Shown here: in pieces, positions 35,825 to 47,400 of the stretch
How the letters are laid out: every line of letters starts with the position of its first letter
Numbering within the stretch: the stretch's first letter is position 1
Origin: Rhypophila decipiens
Lineage: Eukaryota; Ascomycota; Sordariomycetes; Sordariales; Naviculisporaceae
NCBI GenBank assembly: GCA_033297075.1
Contig: MU858100.1
Span: forward strand, 1-64,000
Length of the DNA: 64,000 bases
Reading direction: 5' to 3'
Notes under the pieces: generated by a model
Told to the model about the DNA's origin: nothing
Database searches by the model: none
The model's input: the letters and a program-made list of their open reading frames with translations, nothing else
Position numbers and translations under genes: made by a program

Positions 35825-37447
35825 CTATCTCATCTCCTTCCGCTTCTCCTTCTTTGCCTTCTGCCTCTTGTTCTTCTCCTTTTCTTTACGCTTCTTACTC
35901 ATCTCCTCCTCCTCCTTCTGCTTCTCGTCATCGCTAGATAGCCCCTCGTTACCGCCTTCCTCACCATCCTTACTAGTCTGATATAATTCTTTCTTTGCCT
36001 CCTCCATTATTGCTTCGTCCTTCTCGTCCAATGGGCTCTTCCGGATCTGCTTCATCCTTGTGAATATGTTCAACGCCTGAGCCAACTTCTTGAGCTTATA
36101 CTCCTTGCTCTTCTGTACTTCTTCCTGTTCTGTATCCAAGGGTGCAGCTAGTCCGTTATCCGGGTAAAGCCAGTGAACAGATAAATCAGCCACCTGGAAT
36201 GCAATGACTGCTCGGATACTGAGTAATTCGTAATCCTGTTGATAGGGAAGTGTAGGGAGGCTATCAATTTCATCCTCAATATTTCGAAGAGCTTTCCAAG
36301 TTCTGAGTCGGATATGGTCTGCTGGTCGGTCGATGATGCCTCTCTGTTTGTTATCGTTTGCTCTGTTCATTGAAGAAGCAGATTGGGCCTTTTCCTCGTT
36401 ATAGTAACTGGGGTTGTTGGTGTTTTGGCTCTGCCTGTGTTGGTCAATTGATATCGAGTCGTTATCACAGTCTTCATCCCCCTCCTCATCAGAAACCACC
36501 ACACCATTGCGCAATCTCTCCAGCCTCTTGCAGTCCAGTGTATGATTATCCAGTACACATTCCAGTATAAACCGAAACATGGCTGGGTAAAACACCAAAC
36601 TGCTCACGTCAGACCTAAGCCGATTCCACGGATAGCGAGCAATAAGCTCGGAGTAATACTCCCGTCCGCTCTTCAGGAGATCGGCCATCCGTCGTTTGGC
36701 GAATATGAATCTCGCCTCTTCTTCGTCTTCCTCGTCGACTCCATCCTCCTCGTCCTTACTCTCCTTCTCCCGACTAATCCCAGTTCTCCTACATTCCCAC
36801 CGCTCCCACCGCTCCTGCTCCGCCATCTCCCCTTCAAGCAGTAGAATTTTCAGCCCCAACTTCCAATACTCTATAAATCCAGGACCCCAATACCCTAAAA
36901 GTCCAGAATCCCAATACCATGCATACCTCAGATCCACCATCCTACCGTTATACTCAGAGGTTTTAAACAACCAAAACGCCTCCTTAGCCATTGTGATGTC
37001 CCTTTCGTCCAAGCCCTTCCGAACTATCTCTAACAACACGCCAAATCTCTTCTGGTAAGTATTAAAGAGCGCTTCTTCTTTTGTATTTGTGCCTCCACTT
37101 TCATCTTCGTCGTCAGTAGTTGCCGCAATAGCTGCAGCATTATCTGCCTCGGCCTGAACACAATGCGTATTTTCGTCTTTCTTGGGTTGCGCCGCCCCAG
37201 GAATGGGCTTGTGCGGGAAATGAGGATAAATGCTGGACGGTACGGGGGCATCGATTGACAATCCGGCTAATGTGAATTGCTCGATTGTGCTGGGCGAGTG
37301 GGAGAACGGATTGACTGTCCCCTCTGCCAGAGGGATGGTATTGCCGTGGCCATTTGTGGAAGACGAGGAAGGGACTGCGTTTTCTGTTTTGCGTTTTCTT
37401 TTGTTCCTGGAGGAGGGGGACGAAGTGGCGATTCGGGGTTTATCCAT
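35825..37447 (-). CDS. Probable RNA polymerase I initiation factor, RRN11-like
   Basis: A single coding exon of 540 residues. The frame is open to a TTG three codons earlier, but MDKPRIATSS is the first ATG. The leader looks interrupted by a 98-bp intron (37476-37573; donor GTAAGT, acceptor TTTTCAG). The N-terminus is serine-rich and basic. The core, about residues 125-315, has helical TPR-like text: FNTYQKRFGVLLEIVRKGL, then KRRMADLLKSGREYYSELIARYPW and FYPAMFRFILECVL. It ends in a strongly charged tail of K, E and R runs. This resembles fungal Rrn11, a subunit of the core factor that places RNA polymerase I on rDNA promoters. Recognition is moderate, so no symbol is given; the alternative is an unrelated TPR-like nuclear protein. 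Confidence 0.6.
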   Translation of the reverse strand: MDKPRIATSSPSSRNKRKRKTENAVPSSSSTNGHGNTIPLAEGTVNPFSHSPSTIEQFTLAGLSIDAPVPSSIYPHFPHKPIPGAAQPKKDENTHCVQAEADNAAAIAATTDDEDESGGTNTKEEALFNTYQKRFGVLLEIVRKGLDERDITMAKEAFWLFKTSEYNGRMVDLRYAWYWDSGLLGYWGPGFIEYWKLGLKILLLEGEMAEQERWERWECRRTGISREKESKDEEDGVDEEDEEEARFIFAKRRMADLLKSGREYYSELIARYPWNRLRSDVSSLVFYPAMFRFILECVLDNHTLDCKRLERLRNGVVVSDEEGDEDCDNDSISIDQHRQSQNTNNPSYYNEEKAQSASSMNRANDNKQRGIIDRPADHIRLRTWKALRNIEDEIDSLPTLPYQQDYELLSIRAVIAFQVADLSVHWLYPDNGLAAPLDTEQEEVQKSKEYKLKKLAQALNIFTRMKQIRKSPLDEKDEAIMEEAKKELYQTSKDGEEGGNEGLSSDDEKQKEEEEMSKKRKEKEKNKRQKAKKEKRKEMR

Positions 37448-38077
37448 TTTGGGCAATGCTCAAAAGAGGCTTCAGCTGAAAAGTAATTAACTCGAGAAAA
37501 GAAAATGTGTATCCCTTAGTGTTCGGGTTGTCAGTGGTGAAAATGGAATGGCCTGTACTAAGGATGAACTTACCGTGTTTTTTATTTTCCACCGACGCGG
37601 TCGGCCAGAAAACGCGTTGCGGATGCCCTTGTTTGATGAAATCAAGTTAAGAAACGCGAATCCTTGACGTGTTTGATCAAGTTGACGATGATTTTGATGA
37701 TCTTTGACGACGACGAGGTTAAAAATCGATGAATTAGGATTAGTTAGATTCGAAAGAGGGAAAAAGTGGGTGGTAGGAATGACGGTAATTGCGGGTGGTT
37801 GGCTGGGGGGCCTGCAAAAACTAGGCCACTTTGGCCCTAGTACGTGCACGGATAATTTCCTTTGGACTGCGTACTTGCGGTAGGCCTCAAGATGAGATTG
37901 CTTTAATGAGACTGTGGAACTCTTTAGGGCACGATTTGTCAGCAGCCAAACGCACCCGTGTTCCAGGCAGTTCCCGTGCTCAGAAGCCAAGCCACTGCCA
38001 ATACTAACTTTGGTACAATTACAAGAACAGCTCACTTCTTGTGAATCTTGTCAGGAGGCGTTTTTAGCCCTGACGAG

Positions 38078-38150
38078 TACTCGTCGGTTGAGCCAAGGGG
38101 AACCGACTCTCTTTTGTTCAGAGAACGCAGTGGGGGCCAACCGACGAGTA
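38078..38150. repeat. Inverted repeat, 13-bp arms
   Basis: TACTCGTCGGTTG at 38078-38090 is the exact reverse complement of 38138-38150, with a 47-base spacer. It lies about 630 bp upstream of the RRN11-like start. Its function is unknown; it may be a protein-binding site pair or a relic of a mobile element. Confidence 0.6.
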
Positions 38151-39902
38151 GTACCCGATAACCGGATTCACGGATCAGAAAAAACGGTTGCCTGACTTTC
38201 CTGGAGGCTAGAACCCTGTCTGGTATGTACCGCCGTTGTCAAATGTCAAACTTTCAACCGTTTTTTCTTGTTAGCAAATCGTTTGCCCGACATCTGATCT
38301 GATCTTCTCTTTTTTTTTCCCGACTCATTTCCTTCTCCATTTAGATGGAGTCAGTCCCCAACTCAACCCACCAGGTGGGGAATTCTTGAGTGCCGCTAGC
38401 AGACGGTTTGCCTTTCTTGTCGTTCACTTTTTACACTAGGGGCTTTTCTCGTCGATCGTCTTTGATATCCACCAAGCCTTCGGAGCTACCCGATGTGCCT
38501 AGCAAAGCCGACAAGGTGGATGATGTCGTGGGTAGGGGTGTGGAGTGTAAAGTGTAAAAAAAGAAGCTGTTTTGACTAAGAGCCAGTTGTGAATGACGGG
38601 TTGGTCATCTCGGCGCATCAATAGTTTGTGGATTTCTTCCCCTGGGCACCGGGGATCTTGTTTTGTTTACCTTTGTTGGGCTTCACTGCGAATTGGCTCG
38701 TGAATCGACTACCTTGCTACTTACTACGGAGTATTCTGTGGCTGCAGTGTAATACGTATTCCCAAACGTTTTCGGACTCGCCAGAGAAGATGGGTCAGGC
38801 TCCTTGCCTGGATACTATGCCTGCCGCCGGCTGACGTGGTGGTTCCTCACGGATGTGTGGTGGTGAAGCCTGGGCTCCAACGACCAGCGGGTACGACGGG
38901 ACCTGTCACATCAAAAGAACACTTCAACACCCTCAAGTGTCCGTGTAATATTCGCAAAAAAAAAAGTTCACCGACTGTCTTTTTTGGACGACAGATTGTG
39001 TGCTACGTTTGGCTCCAATATAAACCATGTGGTTCACATTGGGTGTTGTTGGTGAGAATGCCACTCGGCATCTCACAGGGGTTGGTTACAAGCCTGATGT
39101 GGTACCATTCGGTTCTTGATTTGGAAAGATTCTAGAAGTTTTCGTTTTTTCGCTTCACCCCTGCAGCCGAGCCCCCTTTTCCACGCCGCCTTTCTTCAAC
39201 CTCCTCCAAGCCCAACCTTCCACGGCGTTTATTATATCCCGTATACGTACCGTATTCCCGACATGTCATGCTCACAAGTCAAGTTACCACTGATACGGTA
39301 CATGATTACACCAACAAGGTCGGGCGGGTGGCTGGTTTGCGACACCCGGAAATATTGAGACAAATGAGAGTCAGCAGAAATATGATGCGTCTTGTCAAGA
39401 GTTGTTCGCAAACCAACCCCGAACTTACACGGACCGTGGCATCACTGGCAAGTCACGGAGATCCCGGCGGCCGTTGTAAAATAATTTGCGGCCACTATCG
39501 ATGTTCCCCTTGCCTTGGCCGCCCCTTTCCAGTTCTCGCGGCGCCACTCCTTGGCGGAACGCAGCCGCACCAAAGCCGTTTTATTTCCAAAGTGCCACGG
39601 ATAGAAGTACCCCCCCCTGCCCCCGTACCTACCCGATCTTACACACGTGTAGTAAGAAGGGATTATTATCCGCACTTCCTTAAACTTGGCGGGAGCGAGA
39701 TGAGATTTGGGTAATGAGGGTGAGATTACCTTTACGATCTGAAGGAAGATCGCGATGGTAAGAATCGTACTCCAAAACTTGCCGTGGGGGTGTGAAACGG
39801 TTTTAGAGTATCAGTGTGTAAGTCGACAGACAGGTTGAGATTTTGTGCTCTGCTCTTCTGCCCACAGCGAAATACCCTACACCGTATGTACATACGGGAT
39901 AT

Positions 39903-40532
39903 ATGTGTATCATTACCATTTCCAACATGCACAAACTACGGTTAGGTTGGAAGTCTTCGTACCTTATGCAAAAGTTGAACAGCGAAACTGAGTGGCACTG
40001 TAACCCCAATGCTCTTTTTTCCCCCTGTCCACTTGAATATCATAGACCGGCAAAGGAAGAAAAACAAGGTTACAAAATTACATTTCTCGGTCCACTCTGT
40101 AATAAGACGAACATGTCGTTCTATCGGCGTGGACCGGATGGACATATCGGAATCAAGCATCACCGGACAAGGATCGGCCCCGCTTCCAGGCTCCGGTCCC
40201 CGGTCCAAGAGCCGGACATCGGACCAGGTTCCAAGTCATGGCATCGGGCACCTTCCAGGTTCGGTCGACTGAAAAAAATTTCCCCATTTTACGTGAACAT
40301 GCAGAACACGAGGAGGCTCTACTGCTGTTGTTGCCACCTTCCCGGTTCCTGGTCGACAGGAAATCCTAATGTGATTTTTCCCCTTTTACTTTTCTCTCTC
40401 CTAATTCCCCGAACACGGATGATACCTTCTTTTTCTCTGGAGTTTGATGTCACCATTCCAAGAAGTCTCTTTCTTGAGCCGCGAGTTGCCGTACCTGGAG
40501 GAATCATATACAGTACAGTGGAGCAACACTGA
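39903..40532 (+). CDS. Orphan open frame, 209 residues (doubtful)
   Basis: An ATG-initiated open frame in gene-free DNA; the frame is open further upstream, to a TTG at 39843. The text starts MCIITISNMHKLRLG and includes a G/P/S/R-rich middle and a C-rich patch (CCCCHLPGS). No domain is recognised. Length is the only argument for coding. Confidence 0.15.
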   Translation: MCIITISNMHKLRLGWKSSYLMQKLNSETEWHCNPNALFSPCPLEYHRPAKEEKQGYKITFLGPLCNKTNMSFYRRGPDGHIGIKHHRTRIGPASRLRSPVQEPDIGPGSKSWHRAPSRFGRLKKISPFYVNMQNTRRLYCCCCHLPGSWSTGNPNVIFPLLLFSLLIPRTRMIPSFSLEFDVTIPRSLFLEPRVAVPGGIIYSTVEQH

Positions 40533-43500
40533 CCCCGGGCATTGTTGATTGACACCAACGTCATCGTCGCCAGGGCCAGTCAAGCGGTCTTTCCGCTGTG
40601 AAGCGCAAACCACAACACCCCTTGTCATTCGGGAAACCAAATAAACAAAAAAGTAATCAAGTCACCGCCAAGTGAAAGCAACTTGAACTCCTCCTCGTTC
40701 CTCTGGCGGCCCAGGCGGCCGACCGACGATATGCTTATGCTTATCCGTATTCTGTCTTTATATTCTCCCAATAAATTACCTAAGATCCAATATATTTTAC
40801 AAAGTACACGGGGGTTTTTATATCCTAACCCCGACGGTCAAAACATAAACATGACTAATAAATACTCTCTTGTTGGTCCAGTAGTGTACCCTTGAATGCG
40901 ATGCATATCCGTGCCTCCTGTTTGGCTGCGGCGCGGTGGGCATGGATCATCTGCCTCTTGCCGTCTTTAAACCACGTATTATTAATCAGCATCATGCTCT
41001 TGTCTAGCCTCTCTGAGTAGGTATTGATATTTGTCTGCTACCAAGTGAAGCAGGTCTACGGTTATGTCCAACTTGCTGAGCGTATGTTTGGCACGCGGCG
41101 CATGTGGGGAGGATGAGGGCGTCGAATTGAGCGAGGGGAGAGCGTGATACGGCCAAAGGGAAACGGATCAGGAGTCGTTATCACGTCAGTTGGGGTTTGG
41201 GGTGTGAAGGCTTGACTTGTTGAACGTTCTCTCGCCCTTGAAGTCGGGCTGAGGTAGCTGAAAGGTGAGGCACAGCGAGGAAACCTCTACGCTTCACCAA
41301 GATACGACCATCTTCTATCGTGCCAATAACCCCCAGCGGATTGTCCGGAAGGGTTAGGTATGTAGATACACGGCATCTCCAGTTGGACGAGGACGACAGG
41401 GCAGGGCACGACACGGCAGGATCATCCCTCTGCTGACCCGGTGGGTGGTGCGGGAACTTCGTCTGTGTCACCGTCGAGTTATGTGCTTGCCGGGGAAGAA
41501 GGAGGGACTCCGAGGGAGGGAGGATGTTCAGTCAGGTAGGTCACATTTGCGGCTATACCGACCGGTATGTACATGTACGCACTATACGGTAACAACGGAA
41601 TACCACCATGTTCAAATCATTCGGCCGTCGGTTTGCAGCTTCTCGATCGCAAGGCCTCGTGCATTGTAATATGGACGCGGCAGGCGCGGATGTCAATCGA
41701 GATGCAGGATGGCGAGGTCAACTTGTCAAAGTCACAATGTCTTGATATTTCCAGAGGATGCTTGGTATCGTATCTCTATCCACAGGTAGATAGATAGAAT
41801 CGTCTAGGGCATAAGATATCGAATAGTAACTCCGAGATGGCCAGATAATAAAGCCTATCTCTTCCTTTAGTTTTTTGCCCATACTCTTTTCTCTTTTGAT
41901 CCAAGCTTTGTGTGGCTTGTCTTCTTAATGCGTAATTGATCGATCTGTTTGATTCGCTGGGCAGGTTGAAAGACAAAGAAGATCAATGCTCAAGCACGTG
42001 TGAAGGTTCCTGCTTCTCCTGTGTGGGAGTTATTCCCAGCTTCCCGAATAGGTAGGCAGACTCCGGGGTCCAAGGTGACATCGCCCCGTTCCGGGGAAGG
42101 AACCCTTGGAGACCAACTGCCAACCGACAACCATTACCCCAACCCAAACCGGGTTTACATCAATCTACAACTCCGAGATGGGCATGACGCCACGCCGCCA
42201 TGGAAGCGATAGAGATATAGAGATGGTTGATCGTCGATATGATAGTACACGTGTAGGTAAGATGGAGAACAGGTAACGGGGAAGAGAGGCAGGAGGATAA
42301 GATGCCGTGGGGCCTAGACTTTCCACGTGTCTCAAGACCGCATTGGGAACTTTATCTCGATTCCCTCGATGTTCTTTCCTTGATAGAGATGAGATTGTTC
42401 TCAGCAGCCAGGGAGGTCAAGGATGAAAGACGCATGTTCAAAAGCCATTAAGGTTCGTCCGGAGGACGTGGTACTCACCACCCGGCAGGTACGTACATAT
42501 CGAGATTCCTTAACCATCTTCGTCAATGCCGGCATGCCATGCCATGCCACACCCTAACAAATGCCCACGTGTTCCCCGAATGAAGCCAACGTAATCACCG
42601 CGTCCTCCGAAAGTTAACACCAGGTCGCCGACCAGGTAAGTGACGGTAACCGGGCATCCTCTAGGGCCAGGCGGAATAATACCCACCACCCGGAAAGAAA
42701 GAGCCACCGTCGTAGTCGGTGTGGTTGTTGCGTCCCTCCTTCCCTGTCATTTTACACTGCTGGGTAGACAAATGAGAGAACCTTCCTGTACATGTACATA
42801 CATACATACATACTCAACCCTCACAGCGATTGTTTTGTTAGCTCCCTCGAGATATGAGATGCTGCGTCAGTATCACAAGCTTTTTCTTTTTTCTCCAGCC
42901 TGCTCGCTTGCTCGGCCGGGGAAACTCATCACATCAGATCCGAGTGACCAGCGCGCGCGGCCTTTTAAGCAAGATAGAAGAGCGCTACAGTGATTCTTCG
43001 CTTCTCTTCTTTTCGCCCCCCCTCTCCCAGCGGTAAGATATGATAATTACCATGATACAACTCTCACCAGGGGCCCCTACCCAGCCGCTTTAACAAGGCC
43101 TCTCTCTCCCACGTGTCTTTCTTTTTGCCCCGAGGTGGGCAAAGAAGAAGCACGAGGAGCAATTCAAGTTGTATGTATGTAGGAACCTTGACGACTGAAT
43201 AAACTTGCTCTTTCTCACTCTCTAAGTATAAGGTGGTGGTGGAGTTCCCAACAAGTCTCTGGAAGGTAGGTAGGTAACCTTGATGGTTCGTTCATTCAAT
43301 GATACATACACCTTGATAAACCATCTTATCAACCTATCTTGACCTTGTCTTTTTAATGGGGGGCTTGTTCATAGATACCGACAGTGCTTTGTTTGTGTTT
43401 TGTGAACGTCACCTACCTACGTTACCTTGTTACTAGCTGTATAGTGCGCAAGCCTCGCAACTCCACATCCGCCGTTCGCAAGAACCACCTGGATAAAGCA

Positions 43501-44478
43501 TAGCATAATACACTAGAGCATGAGTGGCATATTGGTGGGTATGATATAGAGTTACTTTCCCAATGCACGGTGGCCGCATGTCCCGACAAGATGAGCAAAC
43601 GAGGATGTGGGCCCGGATAACCTGTGAGACATGAGCCTACCGGTACACATCCAACAGGGGGGGCCTTCCGGTCCGGTCCGGTATTGTACATACATACATA
43701 CATATGATGCGGGGGTTGCTCTCGACTCGACAAACTAGGAAGTCCTCGCCGTGATGGTGTGTTGAACTTGCTGGGCTCGTTTGAGCTTGATTCGTGAAGG
43801 AGAAGGTTGCGTTATATATGTTGGCACTGGAGTGTATGTAGTACAGTGTAGATCGTTCATCTGGAAAATCCTGTTGTATTCTTGTTGTTGGGACGTGGAA
43901 ACCGCACTGGGATTGCGTGCTTATCATCGTCATAACGCACACATAAGAAATCGATATGGTAGGCACCACGGAAATCTCTCTTCGCCCGTTGCTTGTTGGA
44001 GATAAGACGGCATCCACTCGAGTCGAACATGTTATTTTTTCTCTCCTAAAAAATTATTCCTGTTGTTAAGTCGAAATTTGTCTTCGTTGGTTGTTGGTCT
44101 GCCCAGGAATATAAATACATGTACCGGCTAGAGTGCGAAGTAGGTTTCCGATCGTTGGAATAAGCATAATGTATCATCAATCATGAGATGCTCTTTAACT
44201 ATTCCTATACTTTCCCATCTGAATAGGTAGCTATCTTGTTAGTACATTGAGTAGGTTAATATGAATTAGACCAAGTCAGAAAGGTAGAATACTTGTGACA
44301 TCTAGTACACCTGTATCATATCATCACTAAGGGCTTAATCTCAACATATGAATTGTTAAGAAATAACATTGAGTTTGATATATAATAACATGCAAATCCA
44401 ATTCTATTCTCATCTATTAAAAAGCCCTCTATCACAGGTATATAAGTATATATAGGTCGAGAACAAGACATCAACAAA

Positions 44479-47400
44479 TCATATGCCTTCTCCCCCTCTC
44501 CCTTTCTCATTGTAGGTAGGGCAAGTATCAAGGAAGAGGTCATCGCTGAGTCCGGCCCTCCTGTTTCTGCTTGCTCTGCCTTCGTCACCAACACGACCAT
44601 GATTTCCCTCGGACGTGACCCATTTCCCCATCTCGGCATACAAGCGTCTGACAAGCTCGTCCGCACTTGCAAGCTGGCACTTTGTTCCTCCCGCCTGAGA
44701 ACCACCAGGGCCGCCAGATTGCGCCGGCGTGCTGCTCATGCTCATAGAATGGACACGAGATAATCTGCTGCCACCCGCAGCCCCAGTGCTGGCGGTTCTG
44801 ACCGTGACAAGTCCATCAACGACTACCCAGCTCTTGCGGACATCACTCACCATATACTGCACGAATCCCTGCATCCTTGAATTCTGTTGACCGCTGCTGC
44901 TGGACGATACTGCGCTGGAAGCTGGTGGTGGTGGTAGCCCGCTCAAGAGTTCGTGCACGTAGATCCTGTCAGCGAACTTGGGATCAGACACATCGGCTTC
45001 CAATGCCAGAGGAGCAGCCCGACCGCCCGGCAACACCTCCCCGATCAGCTCACGCGCACCAGAGAATACCGCGCTAAGCGATTCCATCGTAGCCCTGACC
45101 TGCTCCCTATCAGCGACGTCAGCATCCCTGACATCGGAAGCCAGATAAACCCGAATACTCGGCCTCAGAGAATTAGCAAGGGTAACAAGCAAAGTGAGCA
45201 AATAAAGCTGCGGAACGTCGAGATTCCCACGGCCAATCTTATCCCGCGCCTCGGCCAACCAAAACAGCACACTGCCCAAAACCCCCCCAACGGCATGCTC
45301 TATGTCCTCCCTCTTCACCTCCCTGGGGACGGTTGACCGAGTCAAGAGGTGAGCCAGCGCAGCGACGTACGTCTCCAGCAGAATCCAAACGTCACTACTC
45401 TGGACAGACGCCCTTATAACAGCCGGCACCATAAACTGGAGCACAAAGCTCACAATATGCCTCTCCTTGTCCATCGCCTTGACAAGGATATCGCACTCCC
45501 GGTCAAGCTGGTTGCTGGAAAGTGCAACCTTGAAGTTATTGTACATATAATGGAACAACTGCGGAACAGCCGTATGGTCTTTCTCTCCAAGACGGACGCC
45601 ATACGCAACGATATTAGCGACGTGCATGCCGGGGTCTTGCAAGGGAGGCGAGTAATCCAGGCTGGGCTGCGAAAAGAAGGGGTCAATGACGCAGATGCCT
45701 ACTCCGTGTGACTTCATCAGCGCCATGACCTGCCTGACGAACTTGATATAGGCTGCATGCTCTGCTTGCTCGCCCGCTCTCAACAGCCGGAGATGGTGTT
45801 TCACCTTTTGCATAGCCAGATGAAGTACTTTGGCGAATTCGTCCCTTTGCTGTCTCGAACGCGTGGATCCGCCCTCGCGGAGGCGTCTGCGCATGTGGTG
45901 CAGCACGCAGGAGAGGTAGTCGACGCTCGAGTTGTAGTCTGGATCCATTCCTACCAGAACTGTGGCGCCTTCCAGAAACCAGACATTTTGTCGTTGCAAC
46001 ACTTCGGCCAGCTGATTTTCGTACTCGAGAAACCGGGCTGGCTTGACGATCGAGAGGACCCATAACTCGAGAATGCTGGATTCGATGGACTTGAAGTCGA
46101 ACACTTGATTCTTGACCAAGGTGGTTGTGAACAGTGGGAGGTACTGGGTCAAGGGGCCGTGCAAGTTCTTCGGGATATCGGGGAATATCCCAAACTTTCC
46201 TGTGCTGAAAAAAGCTCGTAGTTGCTGTGAGATAGTCAGAAGAGAGCGAGTAGAGAGCTTTTGTCTAGAGATCAACTTACCGCTAGACCAGGAGTAATGA
46301 ATCTAATGGCGATTCTCGCGGCCAATGTCACCGTTTGATTTGCACAGCTGGCCTGCTCTCTGCGCTTCCCAAGGTGTGTTGATCGTGGGAGACTGAGTGT
46401 CGTACGGGCCATCCAGAAGAAGTCTTTGGCGAGTTGGTCATGAAGCAGCTGGTTTCAATGTTAGCCTGAGAGACTCAACGCACTGGATACACTAGATTCA
46501 CATACAAGAGTTGCGTCCTCCAGCTGGCGGGGGTCGAAATCGGCAGCGAATTCGCTCGAATACTGTGCCTCAGAAGCCTCGTCTAGGCGGGTCACGTAGA
46601 CTTCAAGCGTGTCAAGCGCAACGCGTAGAACGGACCAGTCAAAGCCCGCTGATCGGTAGTCAAGACCCGTCAAGATCTTTTGCAATTGGGCTTTACATGG
46701 GCGGTTAGCATCTCATTTCAGACATGACAGAGAATGCAACTTACTGATGTTGAACGAATAGGTAGTGGCCTCCAACGTTGGTGCATGCTTCAGCACGTCC
46801 AGGGAGGCCTTGAGCGAGCAATGAAGCACATCCATTGCCGACGCCTTGTTCCTGGCTATCATGGAATCGCGCATTTCTGTGCTTATCCCTCGCCCTTGTT
46901 CAGATAGTTGCTTGAACTGCTGTTGGATGTCCGAGGCAGCCGACAAGTACTGATCCATGACCTGGTGGAAGACATTGTTCCTCCACGACGCAAAGGGCTT
47001 GAAAGCGTCGCCGCCTTCTCCGTTCACAATGACGAAGCGAGCCAACCGATTCCAGGCTTTGATGTTGATGATACATGCTTCTTTGTGGGCTTTGCTAGGC
47101 GTGATCAGCTTTTCTATCAAACGGACCGGTGGCCGTCGGTCAGGCGGTGCCGCCCAGAAAAGAGTGCACAGCAGATCGTGGTGATTTCTGAGTGCCGCAA
47201 GTTCGTGCTGGTGAACGGCGTCTTCCTTGAGATATTGCCGATTGTGATTTGGTAGCGTGCGAGTTACTAGATTTTTGACCTCGTTTTCACGACCGAGTTG
47301 CCTTAAACGTTGGATCACCAAACCCAGCATCTTGATGAATATGTGGAAACAGCGGTCCTCAGGCTCGATGGAAAGACTAGGCTTCAGGTGAAGCGCCTCG

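Larger units (their letters stand above)
37448..44478. other. Long gene-poor stretch (7 kb)
   Basis: No conserved gene was recognised between the RRN11-like gene and Mus7. The left end holds the RRN11-like leader and promoter. Other contents are a 13-bp-arm inverted repeat at 38078-38150, TACGGAGTA at 38725-38733, an orphan frame at 39903-40532, and TACA-type microsatellites near 42795-42815 and 43686-43704. GGTAGGTA runs also occur. Composition is unique-sequence-like and not RIPed. Confidence 0.6.

Noticed and set aside
42780..43710. TACA and GGTAGGTA runs as a possible CRISPR-like or minisatellite array
   Set aside because: They are simple microsatellites without spacers or a regular longer unit, and CRISPR is not expected in a fungal nucleus.
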